Positions 8,921 through 18,358 are shown, counted from the first letter of the stretch. The stretch is DNA of 64,000 nucleotides from Kocuria turfanensis (GCF_001580365.1 NZ_CP014480.1:1613008-1677007), one strand, 5' to 3'. Translations and numbers: made by a program. The notes: generated by a model not told the origin, from the sequence alone.

Positions 8921-10138
8921 GTGTCCGTTCCCCTCGTTCCCGTCCTGCGCGCCGTGACCGCCGGAGCCCTCAGCGCGGCGACCGTGCTGACCGTCGCGGC
9001 ACCGGCCGTCGCGGCCCCCGCCGACGCCGAGCGCCCCCTCGTGATCGGCCACCGCGGCGCGGCCGGCACCGCCCCCGAGAACACGGTCTCCGCGTTCAAG
9101 GACGCCCGCGCCGCCGGCGTGGACTACCTCGAGATCGACGTGCAGCTCAGCGCCGACGGCGTGCCGTTCCTCTTCCACGACGACACCCCGGCGCGCACCA
9201 CGAACGTGGCGGAGGTCTTCCCGGGCCGGGAGAACGACCCCGTCACCTCCTTCACCTGGGCGGAGCTGCAGCAGCTCGACGCCGGGTCGTACTTCGGCCC
9301 GCGGTTCGCCGGCGAGCGGATCCCCCACCTCGACGACGCCGCGAAGGTCGCCACGGTCAACACCGGGGTCTACATCGAGATCAAGTCGCCGCGGAACTCC
9401 CCGGGCATCGAACAGGTCGTCGCCGACGCCCTGGCGCAGGACAAGGACTGGTCGAAGCTGCTGGAGGCCGGCAAGGTCACCGTGATCGGCTTCGACGAGG
9501 CCTCCAACCGCACCTTCGCCGGCCTCGCCCCCGAGGTCCCCCTCCAGCAGCTGACCGGGTCCGTGCCCGACGCGGCCACGATCGAGCGCTGGGCGGGTTT
9601 CGTGGACTCGGTCGGCACCAACTACCGCGCACTTGACGCGGAGGACGTCGCGCGCGTCGACGCCGCCGGCCTGGACCTGGGCGTGTACACCGTCAACTCC
9701 CCGGAGGCCGTCCGGCACGTGCTCGACCTCGGGGTGGACATGGTCACCGGCGACTTCCCGATCCAGACCGACCGCCTCCTCGACGGCCTGGACCCGTACC
9801 CGGGCGACCACGGCGTGGAGATCTCCGGCGCCGTCAACGACGTGCCCGGCGACGACGTCCAGTACGGGACCGGCGAGCACGTGCTGCTCGCCAACACGGG
9901 CCCCCGCACCGTCGACGTGAGCGGCTGGATCCTGCGCGACGCGGCGAACAACGTCCTGACCGTGGGCGCCGGCTACGAGCTGGCCCCGGGCGAGCAGCTG
10001 CGGGTGTACACCGGCCCGGGCACCGACACCGACGAGGCCTCCTACAACGGCGGATCCTCCTCCGTGCTCAACAACGGCGGCGACTCCGTGGCCCTGTGGA
10101 CCGACGAGGACCGGCTGCAGGACGTCTTCGCGAACTGA
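8921..10138 (+). CDS. Secreted glycerophosphodiester phosphodiesterase with lamin-tail domain
   Basis: A 405-residue protein. A Sec signal peptide (residues 1-31, ending AVAAPA) leads into a GDPD domain: GHRGAAGTAPENT, EIDVQLSADGVPFLFHDD and EIKSP carry the catalytic His pair and the metal-binding Glu/Asp residues. GVYTVNSPEAVRHVLDLGVDMVTGDFP closes the barrel in relatives. After residue 305 a lamin-tail (LTD) beta-domain follows, with HVLLANTGPRTVDVSGW and NNGGDSVALW. GDPDs release alcohols from glycerophosphodiesters; outside the cell this could salvage phosphate or act on teichoic acid. GTG start with GAAGGAG 7 bp upstream. Confidence 0.93.
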   Translation: MSVPLVPVLRAVTAGALSAATVLTVAAPAVAAPADAERPLVIGHRGAAGTAPENTVSAFKDARAAGVDYLEIDVQLSADGVPFLFHDDTPARTTNVAEVFPGRENDPVTSFTWAELQQLDAGSYFGPRFAGERIPHLDDAAKVATVNTGVYIEIKSPRNSPGIEQVVADALAQDKDWSKLLEAGKVTVIGFDEASNRTFAGLAPEVPLQQLTGSVPDAATIERWAGFVDSVGTNYRALDAEDVARVDAAGLDLGVYTVNSPEAVRHVLDLGVDMVTGDFPIQTDRLLDGLDPYPGDHGVEISGAVNDVPGDDVQYGTGEHVLLANTGPRTVDVSGWILRDAANNVLTVGAGYELAPGEQLRVYTGPGTDTDEASYNGGSSSVLNNGGDSVALWTDEDRLQDVFAN

Positions 10139-10253
10139 GCCGTCCCCGGCCCGGGACCGTTCCTGACCGCGGGTCTTCCCCGGACGGCGGGCGCGCACTA
10201 CGGTGGAGCGCACGCTGTCGAGGAGGACCCGCGGAAAGGCAGGGACGCCGTTC

Positions 10254-11126
10254 ATGGACCCGGTCATCGAGATCGCCGACGACGACCTCTACGGGCTGAT
10301 CGACGCCCTCACGCACAGCGACTGGCAGCCCTCCCGCGGGCAGTTCCGGATCAACGTGGTCTACCGCGGGCACGCGCTGGCCGACCACGACCTGCACACC
10401 AGCCTGTACCGGCTCCGGGGCGGGTCCAGCGACCGGATCGAGTCCCACATCCTGCGCAACTTCCGCAAGTACGCCGCCCGGGACACCTCGCCGGGGGACT
10501 CCGACTGGAACTGGCTGTCCGTGGCCCAGCACCACGGGCTGCCCACCCGCCTGCTGGACTGGACGAACTCCCCCTACGTGGCGCTGCACTTCGCCACCGC
10601 GGACCCCCGCTGCTACGACGCCCCGGGCGCCGTGTGGTGCGTCGACTACGCCGCGGCCCACGAGCTCCTCCCCGCCGAGCTGCGCCGCGAGATCCACGCG
10701 CACGAGGCGGGCCTGTTCACCACCGGCATGCTCGGCCGGATCGCCTACACCCTCGAGGACTTCGACCGGTGCGTCAGCGGCGGCGCGCAGGCCGCTCCCC
10801 TGTTCTTCGAGCCGCCCTCCCTGGACGAGCGGATCGTCAACCAGTCGGCCGTCTTCTCGGCGATGCCCGGGGCGACCGCCTCCCTGCACGACTGGCTGGG
10901 CGAGCACCCGGAGCTCTACCGCAAGGTGATCATCCCGGCGGGGCTCAAGTGGCGGATCCGCGACCACCTGGACCAGGCCAACGTGACGGAACGGGTGCTC
11001 TTCCCCGGCCTCGACGGGCTCTCCCGGTGGCTGCGGCGCTACTACGGGCCGCGACCGGAGATGTCCCGCGTCGAGGGTCCGGCCGCGCCGGGGATGACCG
11101 AGGGCCCGCAGGCCCCGGTCGGCTGA
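10254..11126 (+). CDS. FRG-domain protein
   Basis: A 290-residue cytoplasmic protein. The FRG domain covers about residues 30-230, with the hallmark YRGHA and WLSVAQHHGLPTRLLDWT followed by PYVALHFA. Named after its Phe-Arg-Gly-like motif, the domain is found in bacteria and phages, sometimes with toxin or phage-defence genes; its biochemical activity is not established. ATG at 10254 is preferred, with AGGCAGG upstream. An in-frame GTG at 10203 would add 17 residues. It stands alone here, next to a small zinc-ribbon gene on the other strand. Confidence 0.85.
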   Translation: MDPVIEIADDDLYGLIDALTHSDWQPSRGQFRINVVYRGHALADHDLHTSLYRLRGGSSDRIESHILRNFRKYAARDTSPGDSDWNWLSVAQHHGLPTRLLDWTNSPYVALHFATADPRCYDAPGAVWCVDYAAAHELLPAELRREIHAHEAGLFTTGMLGRIAYTLEDFDRCVSGGAQAAPLFFEPPSLDERIVNQSAVFSAMPGATASLHDWLGEHPELYRKVIIPAGLKWRIRDHLDQANVTERVLFPGLDGLSRWLRRYYGPRPEMSRVEGPAAPGMTEGPQAPVG

Positions 11127-11136
11127 ACCCGCCGGT

Positions 11137-11349
11137 TCACCAGAGGTGGCGGCAGGCCCCGTTCTGGCAGGAGAACCCGGGGGCGCGCCCGTCGGGCAGC
11201 ATCATCGACGGCGACGCCAGTTCGACGTCGCGCGCGGTGTCCCAGTCGTCGGGCATGATCTGGACATAGACGAGCTCGAAGCCCGTGGCGCCGCAGCGGG
11301 GGCACGGCGCGGTGGTGCCGCGCAGGCCGTCGGACGGGGTGGTGCTCAT
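11137..11349 (-). CDS. Small zinc-ribbon protein
   Basis: A 70-residue protein with one Cys pair PCPRCG near residue 16 and a second set FSCQNGACRHLW at the C-terminus (C-x4-C), fitting a compact zinc ribbon. No family is recognised. The ATG at 11349 (MSTTPSDG) is chosen; upstream codons have no good ribosome-binding site. It converges with the FRG gene with a 10-bp gap. Confidence 0.7.
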   Translation of the reverse strand: MSTTPSDGLRGTTAPCPRCGATGFELVYVQIMPDDWDTARDVELASPSMMLPDGRAPGFSCQNGACRHLW

Positions 11350-11428
11350 GGCGGGTCTCCCGGGGAGAACAGGCACCGGGCGCTCCGGGGCCGGTGGGCC
11401 CAGTCTAGAGGCCCCGGCCGGGGCGGCC

Positions 11429-12586
11429 TCAGCCGCAGGAGACGGTGAAGACCCGGGCGTCCCCGGACAGCTCCACGGCGGTGGGGGCGCCCCGGTGGAG
11501 CAGCGACTCCCCGCCGCCCAGCGTCCACTCGGCCTCCGGGGCGCGCACGACCGCGCGGTCCCCGACGGCGAGGAGCACGGCGGTCCCGCGCAGATCGAAC
11601 GGCACGCTGCGGCCCGGCACGAGCTCGTGGGCGACCAGGGCCAGCCGCTCGTCCCACAGGGGGTAGACGCGCGCGCCGTGCTCGTCGGCCGCGGGTTCGA
11701 CCACCTCGGGGTCGGACTGCACCTCGGCCAGCACCGCGAGCAGCTCGGGCACGTCCACGTGCTTGCCGGTCAGCCCGGCCCGCAGGACGTTGTCCGAGGA
11801 GCTCATCACCTCGACGGCCGTTCCGCAGAGGTACGCGTGGACCTGTCCCGCCGGGGTGTGCAGCGCCTGGCCGGGGGCCAAGTGCACGTGCTGCATGCAC
11901 ACGGCCACCAGCAGGCCGCGGTCGTCCGGGTGCCGGTCGTGCACGTAGCGGACCAGCGCGGCCACCGGGTCCTGCGGGCCGGCGGCGCGGGCCGCGGCGA
12001 CGGTCGCCGCCACGGCGTCCGCGGCGGCGGCGTCGTCGAGGGTGAGCACCCGGGGCAGCACGGGGCGCCGGCCGTCGGCGGCCGCGCGCAGCCAGTCCAG
12101 GCCGAGCCGGTCGGCCGTGGCCCGCAGCCGCTCCGCCGGCTGCACGCCGGTGAGCAGCTCCACGTCCGTGAGCGCCACCACGGTCTCGGGCTTGGCCGAG
12201 CGGTCCTTGTAGTTGCGCCGCGGGTCGTCCCGGGGGATCCCCGCCCGCTGCTCGCGCTCGTAGCCCTCCTCCGCCTGCTCCGGGGAGGGATGGACCTGGA
12301 TGGACAGGGGGGCGTCGATGGCCAGGATCTTCAGCAGATAGGGCAGCTCGCCGCCGCGCGCCGACGCGGGCAGGAAGCCCTCGGGGTCCTCCCGCACGAG
12401 CCGGTCCAGCGGCCGCTCGCCGCCGTCGAGCAGGACCGTCGACGGCGCGGAGGGGTGCGCCCCCACCCACAGCTCGGCCTCGGGCTCGGGGCTCGGCACG
12501 GGCTCGCCCCGCAGCCGGGCCAGCACCTCGCGCGAGCCCCAGGCATAGTGCTGGACCGGATTGCGCATGCGGAGGATCTCACCCAT
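11429..12586 (-). CDS. manA: Mannose-6-phosphate isomerase, class I
   Basis: About 385 residues of the type I phosphomannose isomerase family. It begins with RNPVQHYAWGS and shows AELWVGAHPSAPS, the zinc-site segment SIQVHPSPEQAEEGY, DRSAKPETVVAL and LHTPAGQVHAYL, which carry the metal ligands (Gln/His/Glu/His). It interconverts fructose-6-P and mannose-6-P. The divergent phosphohexomutase gene 75 bp away makes mannose-1-P, so the pair supplies GDP-mannose for glycans. Several in-frame starts exist (12610, 12595, 12586, 12568); 12586 is a compromise. Confidence 0.92.
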   Translation of the reverse strand: MGEILRMRNPVQHYAWGSREVLARLRGEPVPSPEPEAELWVGAHPSAPSTVLLDGGERPLDRLVREDPEGFLPASARGGELPYLLKILAIDAPLSIQVHPSPEQAEEGYEREQRAGIPRDDPRRNYKDRSAKPETVVALTDVELLTGVQPAERLRATADRLGLDWLRAAADGRRPVLPRVLTLDDAAAADAVAATVAAARAAGPQDPVAALVRYVHDRHPDDRGLLVAVCMQHVHLAPGQALHTPAGQVHAYLCGTAVEVMSSSDNVLRAGLTGKHVDVPELLAVLAEVQSDPEVVEPAADEHGARVYPLWDERLALVAHELVPGRSVPFDLRGTAVLLAVGDRAVVRAPEAEWTLGGGESLLHRGAPTAVELSGDARVFTVSCG

Positions 12587-12646
12587 GCCCGTCATCCAAT
12601 CACAGACCACCCGCCGGTCCGGCGGCGACCCGGGGCGGTCGTGGCC

Positions 12647-12652
12647 TAAGAT
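12647..12652 (+). promoter_or_regulatory. -10 element of a probably leaderless phosphohexomutase promoter
   Basis: TAAGAT ends 8 bases before the GTG start codon at 12661, placing transcription start at or next to the start codon. No Shine-Dalgarno sequence fits in the gap. No clear -35 is seen. Confidence 0.55.
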
Positions 12653-12660
12653 CGGCGCTT

Positions 12661-14061
12661 GTGACTATCGATCTCTCAGCTTCGTTCAAGGCCTACGACG
12701 TCCGCGGCATCGTGGGCGAGTCCATCACCGCGGAGACCGTCCGGGCCACCGGCGCCGCGTTCGTGGACGTCCTGGACCTCGCCGGCCGGACGGTCCTGGT
12801 CGGAGGGGACATGCGCCCCTCCTCCCCCGAGTTCATGGACGCCTTCGCCGAGGGCGCGCTCCGCCGCGGCGCGGACGTGCTGAAGATCGGGCTGATCTCC
12901 ACCGACGAGCTGTACTACGCCTCCGGCACCCTCGACGCCGCCGGGGTCACCTTCACGGCGAGTCACAACCCCGCCGAGTACAACGGCATGAAGATGTCGA
13001 AGGCCGGGGCCGTGCCGGTCTCCTCCGAGACCGGGCTCTACGACATCCGCGACCTGGCGCAGCGCTACCTCGACGAGGGCCGGATCCCGGCCGCCCCGGC
13101 TCCCGGCACCGTGACCGAGCGGGACGTCCTGGCCGGCTACGCGGAGTACCTGCGCTCCCTGGTGGACCTCTCCGGGGCACGCCCGCTCAAGGTGGTGGTC
13201 GACGCCGGCAACGGCATGGCCGGACTGACCACCCCCGCCGTGCTGGGCGACGCGGTCCTGCCGGCCCTGCCCCTGGAGATCGTGCCCCTGTACTTCGAGC
13301 TGGACGGCACGTTCCCCAACCACCCCGCCAACCCGCTGGAGCCGGAGAACCTCGTGGACCTCCAGCGCGCCGTGCAGGAGCACGGGGCGGACCTGGGCAT
13401 CGCCTTCGACGGCGACGCCGACCGCTGCTTCGTGGTCGACGAGCGGGGCGGGACGGTCTCCCCGTCCGCCGTCACCGCGCTCGTGGCCGAGCGGGAGATC
13501 GAGCGGGCCCGGGCGGAGGGCGTCGAGACGCCGGTGATCATCCACAACCTCATCACCTCCCGGGCCGTTCCCGAGCTGGTCACCGCCCGCGGCGGCCGGC
13601 CGGTGCGCACCCGGGTGGGCCATTCGTTCATCAAGGCCGTGATGGCGCAGGAGTCCGCGGTGTTCGGCGGGGAGCACTCCGCCCACTACTACTTCCGCGA
13701 CTTCTTCAACGCGGACACCGGGATGCTCGCCGCGATGCACCTGCTGGCGGCGCTGGGCGAGCAGGAGCGCCCGCTGAGCGAGCTGATGCACCAGTACGAC
13801 CCGTACGCGGCCTCGGGCGAGGTCAACTCCACGGTCGAGGACAAGGAGGGCGCCGTGCGCCGCGTCGTGGACGCCCTCGCCGGCCGGGACGTGGTGGTGG
13901 AGACCCTGGACGGGACGACGCTCAGCTGCCCGGACGAGGGCTGGTGGTTCAACCTGCGCCCCTCCAACACGGAACCGTTCCTGCGCCTCAACGTCGAGGC
14001 GAAGGACGCCGAGACCATGGAGCGGGTCCGGGACCGGGTGCTGGAGCTCGTGCGCTCCTGA
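12661..14061 (+). CDS. manB: Phosphomannomutase/phosphoglucomutase
   Basis: A 466-residue alpha-D-phosphohexomutase. It has all four family motifs: the phosphoserine loop TASHNPAEYNGMK (residues 99-111), the Mg-binding loop FDGDADRC (about 250-257), the sugar-recognition loop GEHSAHYYFRD and the phosphate-binding loop RPSNTEPFLRLN near the C-terminus. It converts mannose-6-P to mannose-1-P and/or the glucose equivalents. Divergent manA supports the mannose role. The start appears leaderless, with TAAGAT 8 bp upstream of GTG. Confidence 0.94.
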   Translation: MTIDLSASFKAYDVRGIVGESITAETVRATGAAFVDVLDLAGRTVLVGGDMRPSSPEFMDAFAEGALRRGADVLKIGLISTDELYYASGTLDAAGVTFTASHNPAEYNGMKMSKAGAVPVSSETGLYDIRDLAQRYLDEGRIPAAPAPGTVTERDVLAGYAEYLRSLVDLSGARPLKVVVDAGNGMAGLTTPAVLGDAVLPALPLEIVPLYFELDGTFPNHPANPLEPENLVDLQRAVQEHGADLGIAFDGDADRCFVVDERGGTVSPSAVTALVAEREIERARAEGVETPVIIHNLITSRAVPELVTARGGRPVRTRVGHSFIKAVMAQESAVFGGEHSAHYYFRDFFNADTGMLAAMHLLAALGEQERPLSELMHQYDPYAASGEVNSTVEDKEGAVRRVVDALAGRDVVVETLDGTTLSCPDEGWWFNLRPSNTEPFLRLNVEAKDAETMERVRDRVLELVRS

Positions 14062-14171
14062 GCCCGGCGGTCGCCCGGTCCCCGTCAGCCGTCCGGGCCC
14101 GGCAGGCCCGCCAGGGATCGGCGGCCGACCTCCACCCGGCCGGCCGCTCGGGACCGGCAGCACGTCCGGGA

Positions 14172-14226
14172 CCGGCAGCACGGAGCCCCGTGGGACGCAC
14201 CGTCCCGCGGGGCTCCGTGCTGCCGG
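14172..14226. terminator. Bidirectional terminator
   Basis: A 19-bp near-perfect stem (14172-14190 with 14208-14226) and 17-nt loop lie between the convergent phosphohexomutase and flavohemoglobin genes. Confidence 0.75.
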
Positions 14227-14233
14227 GGCGGGC

Positions 14234-15421
14234 TCAGGCCACGGCGGCCTCGCGGGCGTCGTCGTGCAGCATCCACTGGTCCGGGCCGAGGATCTCGTAG
14301 GCGATGCTGCGCCCGGGCACGCCCTGGGCGACCGCGGCGGAGCGGGCGGCCCGCATGAACGGCAGCGGACCGCACAGCACCACCTGGGCGCCGGCGGGGA
14401 TCCGCACCTCGCCCAGGTCCATGAACCCGTCGTGGTCGCCCTGCCCGGGGGTCTCCATCCACGTCTCCAGGCGCGCACCGGGCAGCTCGGCCACGAGCAG
14501 CTCGTGCAGCTCCCGCAGCGGCCAGGTCGCGGCCGAGCGGTCCGCGTGCAGCACGAGGACCTCCCGCGGCGACTCCTGGCGGGCGAGCCGGTCCAGGAAC
14601 GCCAGCATGGGCGTGACGCCGATGCCGGCGGAGGCCAGCACCAGGGGCCCGTCCCCCTCCGGGAGCACCACGTCGCCGTAGGGGTTGGAGACCTGCAGGA
14701 CGTCGCCCACCCGGACGTCGTGGTGCAGCACCGGGGTGACCTCGCCGCGCTCGTCGAGGCGTACGGCGATGCGCCGGGTCCCCTCGGGCCCGGGCACCAG
14801 GGTGAACTGACGGGGCTGGTGCACCCCGTCGGGCATCCGGACCTGGACGGTCACGTACTGTCCGGCCACGGCGGGAGTCATGGGAGTGCCGTCGGCGGGC
14901 TCCAGGGTGAGGGCGACCGTGCCGACCCCGGCCTGCTCCTTCGCGGCGACCCGGAACGGGGCGAGGACCGCGTCGTTGGCCTGGGATCCGTAGAGCCCCG
15001 CCTCGATCCTGATCATGGCGTCGGCCATCAGCCAGTACACCTCGTCCCAGGCGGCCACGACCTCGGGGGTCGCGGCGTCACCGAGGTCCCGGGCGATCGC
15101 GCCGAACAGGTGCTCGTGCACGATCGGGTAGTGCTCCGGCTGCACGCCCAGGGAGGCGTGCTTGTGCGCCACGCGGGAGAGCAGCTCGTCCGGGTAGCCC
15201 TCCGGGTGGGACAGCAGCCAGGACGCGAACATCGCGATGGAGCCCGCGAGCGCCTGCGGCTGGCTCCCGTTCCTCTGGTTCGCCCGGCTGAACATGCCGT
15301 CCAGCAGCTCGGGGCGCGCCGCGAACATGGAGCGGTAGAACTCGGGGGTGATGAACGGGATGCGCTCGGCGATCACGCCGATGGTCTGCTCGATGACGGG
15401 GCGGGACTTCTCGGACAGCAT
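14234..15421 (-). CDS. hmp: Flavohemoglobin, nitric oxide dioxygenase
   Basis: A 395-residue protein: globin domain (residues 1-140, with the proximal-His segment VAHKHASLGV and a distal FxxxF/Q region), FAD-binding ferredoxin-reductase domain (about 150-255, RQFTLV in place of RxYSL) and NAD-binding domain (about 260-380, SAGIGVTPMLAFL and LCGPLPFM). It oxidises NO to nitrate with O2 and NAD(P)H. ATG at 15421 has AGGAGG at 6-bp spacing, so the GTG at 15451 is rejected. It lies 57 bp downstream of nsrR in the same direction, with a candidate NsrR operator between them. Confidence 0.95.
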   Translation of the reverse strand: MLSEKSRPVIEQTIGVIAERIPFITPEFYRSMFAARPELLDGMFSRANQRNGSQPQALAGSIAMFASWLLSHPEGYPDELLSRVAHKHASLGVQPEHYPIVHEHLFGAIARDLGDAATPEVVAAWDEVYWLMADAMIRIEAGLYGSQANDAVLAPFRVAAKEQAGVGTVALTLEPADGTPMTPAVAGQYVTVQVRMPDGVHQPRQFTLVPGPEGTRRIAVRLDERGEVTPVLHHDVRVGDVLQVSNPYGDVVLPEGDGPLVLASAGIGVTPMLAFLDRLARQESPREVLVLHADRSAATWPLRELHELLVAELPGARLETWMETPGQGDHDGFMDLGEVRIPAGAQVVLCGPLPFMRAARSAAVAQGVPGRSIAYEILGPDQWMLHDDAREAAVA

Positions 15422-15456
15422 CGTTGCCTCCTGGGTGCCGGTATCTGACACCCCGA

Positions 15457-15479
15457 AACTAGCATTTGAGTTGCTTTAT
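15457..15479 (-). promoter_or_regulatory. Candidate NsrR operator upstream of hmp
   Basis: An 11-1-11 site whose left half, AACTAGCATTT, matches the remembered NsrR consensus half AAGATGCATTT at 8 of 11 positions; the right half matches less well (6 of 11). It is the only A/T-rich stretch here and touches the nsrR stop codon. Confidence 0.5.
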
Positions 15480-15970
15480 TAAGGAATCGGTGCCGCCGGG
15501 GCCGTGAGCCGGCTGTCCGGCTCCCCCGGGGGCCGCATCCCGATGGACAGCAGCACCGGGCCCACCTGCCGCTCGCTCACGAGGTCGCGCACCCGCACGT
15601 CGTCGAGCGCCCGGTAGAAGGCCTCCCGGGCGTCCGCGAGGGCCCGGCGCAGCCGGCACTCGTGGTCCAGGGGGCAGTGCCCGTCCGGGGCCTCGCACGC
15701 GACCATCGCGGAACCGGCCTCGAGCTCGCGCAGCAGCGTGCCCACGCCGGCGTCCAGCCCGGCGGCGGTGATGGACACCCCGCCGGTGCGCCCGCGGCTC
15801 GAGGCGAGCAGACCGAGCCCGCTCAGCCGGCCCACCGTCTTGGTCACGTGGTGGTAGGGCGCGCCGACCCCCTCGGCGATGGCACGGGTGGTGAGCCTCT
15901 CGTCCTCGGGGGCGCCGCCGGTCAGCAGCAGGACCCGCAGGGCGATGTCGGAGAATGCTGTCAGCCGCAC
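15479..15970 (-). CDS. nsrR: NsrR-type Rrf2 family nitric-oxide-sensing repressor
   Basis: A 163-residue Rrf2 protein. The N-terminal winged helix has RAIAEGVGAPYHHVTKTVGRL as recognition region. Three Cys in ACEAPDGHCPLDHEC (C-x6-C-x5-C) and Asp at position 8 (MRLTAFSD) match the ligand set known for the actinobacterial [4Fe-4S] NsrR, where Asp8 is the fourth ligand. NO attack on the cluster releases DNA. The neighbouring hmp gene, 57 bp downstream and co-directional, is the expected target. GTG start. Confidence 0.9.
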   Translation of the reverse strand: MRLTAFSDIALRVLLLTGGAPEDERLTTRAIAEGVGAPYHHVTKTVGRLSGLGLLASSRGRTGGVSITAAGLDAGVGTLLRELEAGSAMVACEAPDGHCPLDHECRLRRALADAREAFYRALDDVRVRDLVSERQVGPVLLSIGMRPPGEPDSRLTAPAAPIP

Positions 15971-16054
15971 GGCCGGACCCTCCCGTTCCTCATGGCGGCT
16001 CCTTCCCGGATCCCGGCGCTCCCGGCCGTCCGCGGGAGCTCCCCCATTCTCCCA

Positions 16055-16099
16055 CGCACGACGGAGGGGCCCCCGGTGCGGGGACCCCTCCGTCGTGCG
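16055..16099 (-). terminator. Terminator of pckG
   Basis: A roughly 19-bp stem (16055-16073 with 16081-16099) with a 7-nt loop, 34 bp beyond the leftward pckG stop codon. Confidence 0.8.
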
Positions 16100-16132
16100 A
16101 GAGCCCGGGCAGCGCCGCCCGGGCCGTCCGGC

Positions 16133-17998
16133 TCAGGCCTGGTGCAGACGGTCCTCCAGGCCGGCGCGCTGCTCGAGGATCGACTCGGGCACGTGGCCCA
16201 GCCGGTGGAACCACTCGTCGATGCTGGGCAGCTCCGCCTTCCACTCCTCGACGTCGACCTTCAGGGCGGCCTCGAGGTCCTCGGGGGCCAGCTCCAGGCC
16301 GGTCAGGTCCAGGTCCTCCGGGGTGGGCACGGTCCCGATCGGGGTGTCCTGCCCGCCGGCGGTGCCGTCGAGGCGCTCCGCGATCCACTTGACCACCCGG
16401 GAGTTCTCGCCGAAGCCCGGCCAGGCGAACCCGCCGGTCGAGGTGCGGCGGAACCAGTTGACGTAGAAGACCTTCGGCATGTTCTCCTCGCCCACGCGCT
16501 CGCCGATCTCGACCCAGTGGGCGAGGTAGTCGTTGGCGTTGTAGCCGATGAAGGGAAGCATGGCCATCGGATCGCGGCGCACCACGCCGACGGCGCCCTT
16601 GGCGGCGGCCGTGGTCTCCGAGGACAGCGTGGCGCCCTGGAAGACGCCGTGCTCCCAGCCGAAGGACTGCGAGACCAGCGGCACGGTGGTCTTGCGGCGC
16701 CCGCCGAAGACGATCGCGGACAGCGGCACGCCCTCGGGGTCGTCGTACTCGGGGGCCAGGATGTCGACCTGCTTGATCGGGGTGCAGAACCGGGAGTTCG
16801 GGTGCGCAGCCGGACGCCCGGACTCCGGGGTCCACTCGCGGCCCTTCCAGTCGGTCAGGTGCTCGGGGACCTCCTCGGTCATGCCCTCCCACCAGACGCC
16901 GCCGTCGTCGGTGAGCGCCACGTTCGTGAAGATCGTGTTGCCCCGGGCGATGGCGCGCATGGCGTTGGGGTTCGTGGGCCACCCGGTGCCCGGGGCCACG
17001 CCGAAGAGGCCGGCCTCCGGGTTGGTCACGCGGGCCTGGCCGTCCTTGCCGAAGCGGATCCAGGCGATGTCGTCGCCGACCATCTCCGCCTTCCAGCCCT
17101 CGATCGTGGGCTCGAGCATCGCGAAGTTGGTCTTGCCGCACGCGGAGGGGAAGGCCGCGGAGATGAACCGGCTCTCCCCCTGCGGGTTCGTGACCTTGAG
17201 GATGAGCATGTGCTCGGCCAGCCAGCCCTCGTCGTGGGCGATGGCCGAGGCGATCCGCAGGGCGTAGCACTTCTTGCCCAGCAGGGCGTTGCCCCCGTAG
17301 CCGGAGCCGAAGGACCAGATGGAGCGGTCCTCGGGGAAGTGCACGATGTACTTGGCCGGGTTGCAGGGCCACGGCACGTCCTCCTCGCCCGGGGCCAGCG
17401 GGGCGCCCAGGGAGTGCAGGCACTCGACGAAGAAGCCGTTCTGCGCGGTCATCTTCTCGAGCACGGGGGTGCCGATGGTCGCCATGATGCGCATCGAGCA
17501 CACCACGTAGGCGGAGTCGGTGATCTCCACGCCGTAGCTGGGCCGGGCGGCGTCGAGGTGGCCCATGACGAAGGGGATGACGTACATGGTCCGCCCGCGC
17601 ATGGCACCGCGGAAGCGCTTGCGCAGCGCCGCCTTCATCACCTCCGGGTCCTCCCAGTTGTTGGTGGGACCCGCGCCCTTCTCGGTCTTGGTGCAGATGA
17701 AGGTGCGCTCCTCGACGCGGGCGACGTCGTCCGGGTCGGAGAAGGCGGCGAAGGAGTTGGGGAACTTCTGCTCGTCCAGGCGCACGAAGGTGCCGGCGTC
17801 CACGAGCTCGTCGGTGAGCCGCTTCCACTCCTCCTCCGAGCCGTCGACCCAGTGGATGCTGTCCGGCTGGGTCAGCTCCGCCGTCTCGCGCACCCAGTCG
17901 AGAAGGTGCGCGTGGGTGGTGGGCGCGTTGTCCAGCGCGCTCGTCACAGCCTCGTTCAGCCCGGTGGTCTCCGTCGTTGCAGTGGGGTTGTCAGCCAT
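16133..17998 (-). CDS. pckG: Phosphoenolpyruvate carboxykinase (GTP)
   Basis: A 621-residue GTP-dependent PEPCK, the usual length. Key motifs: [10 protein letters not shown] and SMRIMATIG (substrate site), [13 protein letters not shown], and the kinase P-loop with reactive Cys [15 protein letters not shown] (about residues 275-290). It converts oxaloacetate plus GTP to PEP, CO2 and GDP in gluconeogenesis. Start ATG at 17998 is preferred over 18004 because GAGGAG then sits at 8-bp spacing. Followed by a strong terminator; the tRNA-Arg gene is upstream on the other strand. Confidence 0.97.
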   Translation of the reverse strand: MADNPTATTETTGLNEAVTSALDNAPTTHAHLLDWVRETAELTQPDSIHWVDGSEEEWKRLTDELVDAGTFVRLDEQKFPNSFAAFSDPDDVARVEERTFICTKTEKGAGPTNNWEDPEVMKAALRKRFRGAMRGRTMYVIPFVMGHLDAARPSYGVEITDSAYVVCSMRIMATIGTPVLEKMTAQNGFFVECLHSLGAPLAPGEEDVPWPCNPAKYIVHFPEDRSIWSFGSGYGGNALLGKKCYALRIASAIAHDEGWLAEHMLILKVTNPQGESRFISAAFPSACGKTNFAMLEPTIEGWKAEMVGDDIAWIRFGKDGQARVTNPEAGLFGVAPGTGWPTNPNAMRAIARGNTIFTNVALTDDGGVWWEGMTEEVPEHLTDWKGREWTPESGRPAAHPNSRFCTPIKQVDILAPEYDDPEGVPLSAIVFGGRRKTTVPLVSQSFGWEHGVFQGATLSSETTAAAKGAVGVVRRDPMAMLPFIGYNANDYLAHWVEIGERVGEENMPKVFYVNWFRRTSTGGFAWPGFGENSRVVKWIAERLDGTAGGQDTPIGTVPTPEDLDLTGLELAPEDLEAALKVDVEEWKAELPSIDEWFHRLGHVPESILEQRAGLEDRLHQA

Positions 17999-18285
17999 TG
18001 ACATGTCTCCTCATTGAGGCCGTCAGCCGACCGCCCGGGGCTCTCGTGGTGGTGCTCGCCGTCGAACACACGACCCGGTCGCACCGGGCCCACAGTGAGC
18101 GGCAGGGAGATGGGCGGCCGGTCTCTACTGTGATGTGGGCTCATCCTATCGCCCGGGCGGGGGCCGCCCCAGCAGGGTTACGTGCGCGGCGGTCCGGGGA
18201 CCGGGGCGGCCGGCGATTTGGCGCTCCTGCGGCCCGCATGTAGAGTTGTACCCGGCTTGGACGGCGGTGACGCCGGGAAGCCGAT

Positions 18286-18358
18286 GCGCCTGTAGCTCAA
18301 CGGATAGAGCATCTGACTACGGATCAGAAGGTTGGGGGTTCGAATCCCTTCGGGCGCA
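18286..18358 (+). tRNA. tRNA-Arg(ACG)
   Basis: A 73-nt cloverleaf. Acceptor GCGCCTG pairs with CGGGCGC, the D arm is GCTC...GAGC, the anticodon stem TCTGA/TCAGA encloses CTACGGA (anticodon ACG), and the T arm GGGGG TTCGAAT CCC follows. CCA is not encoded. Its 3' 34 bases are the attachment site of the downstream element. Confidence 0.96.
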
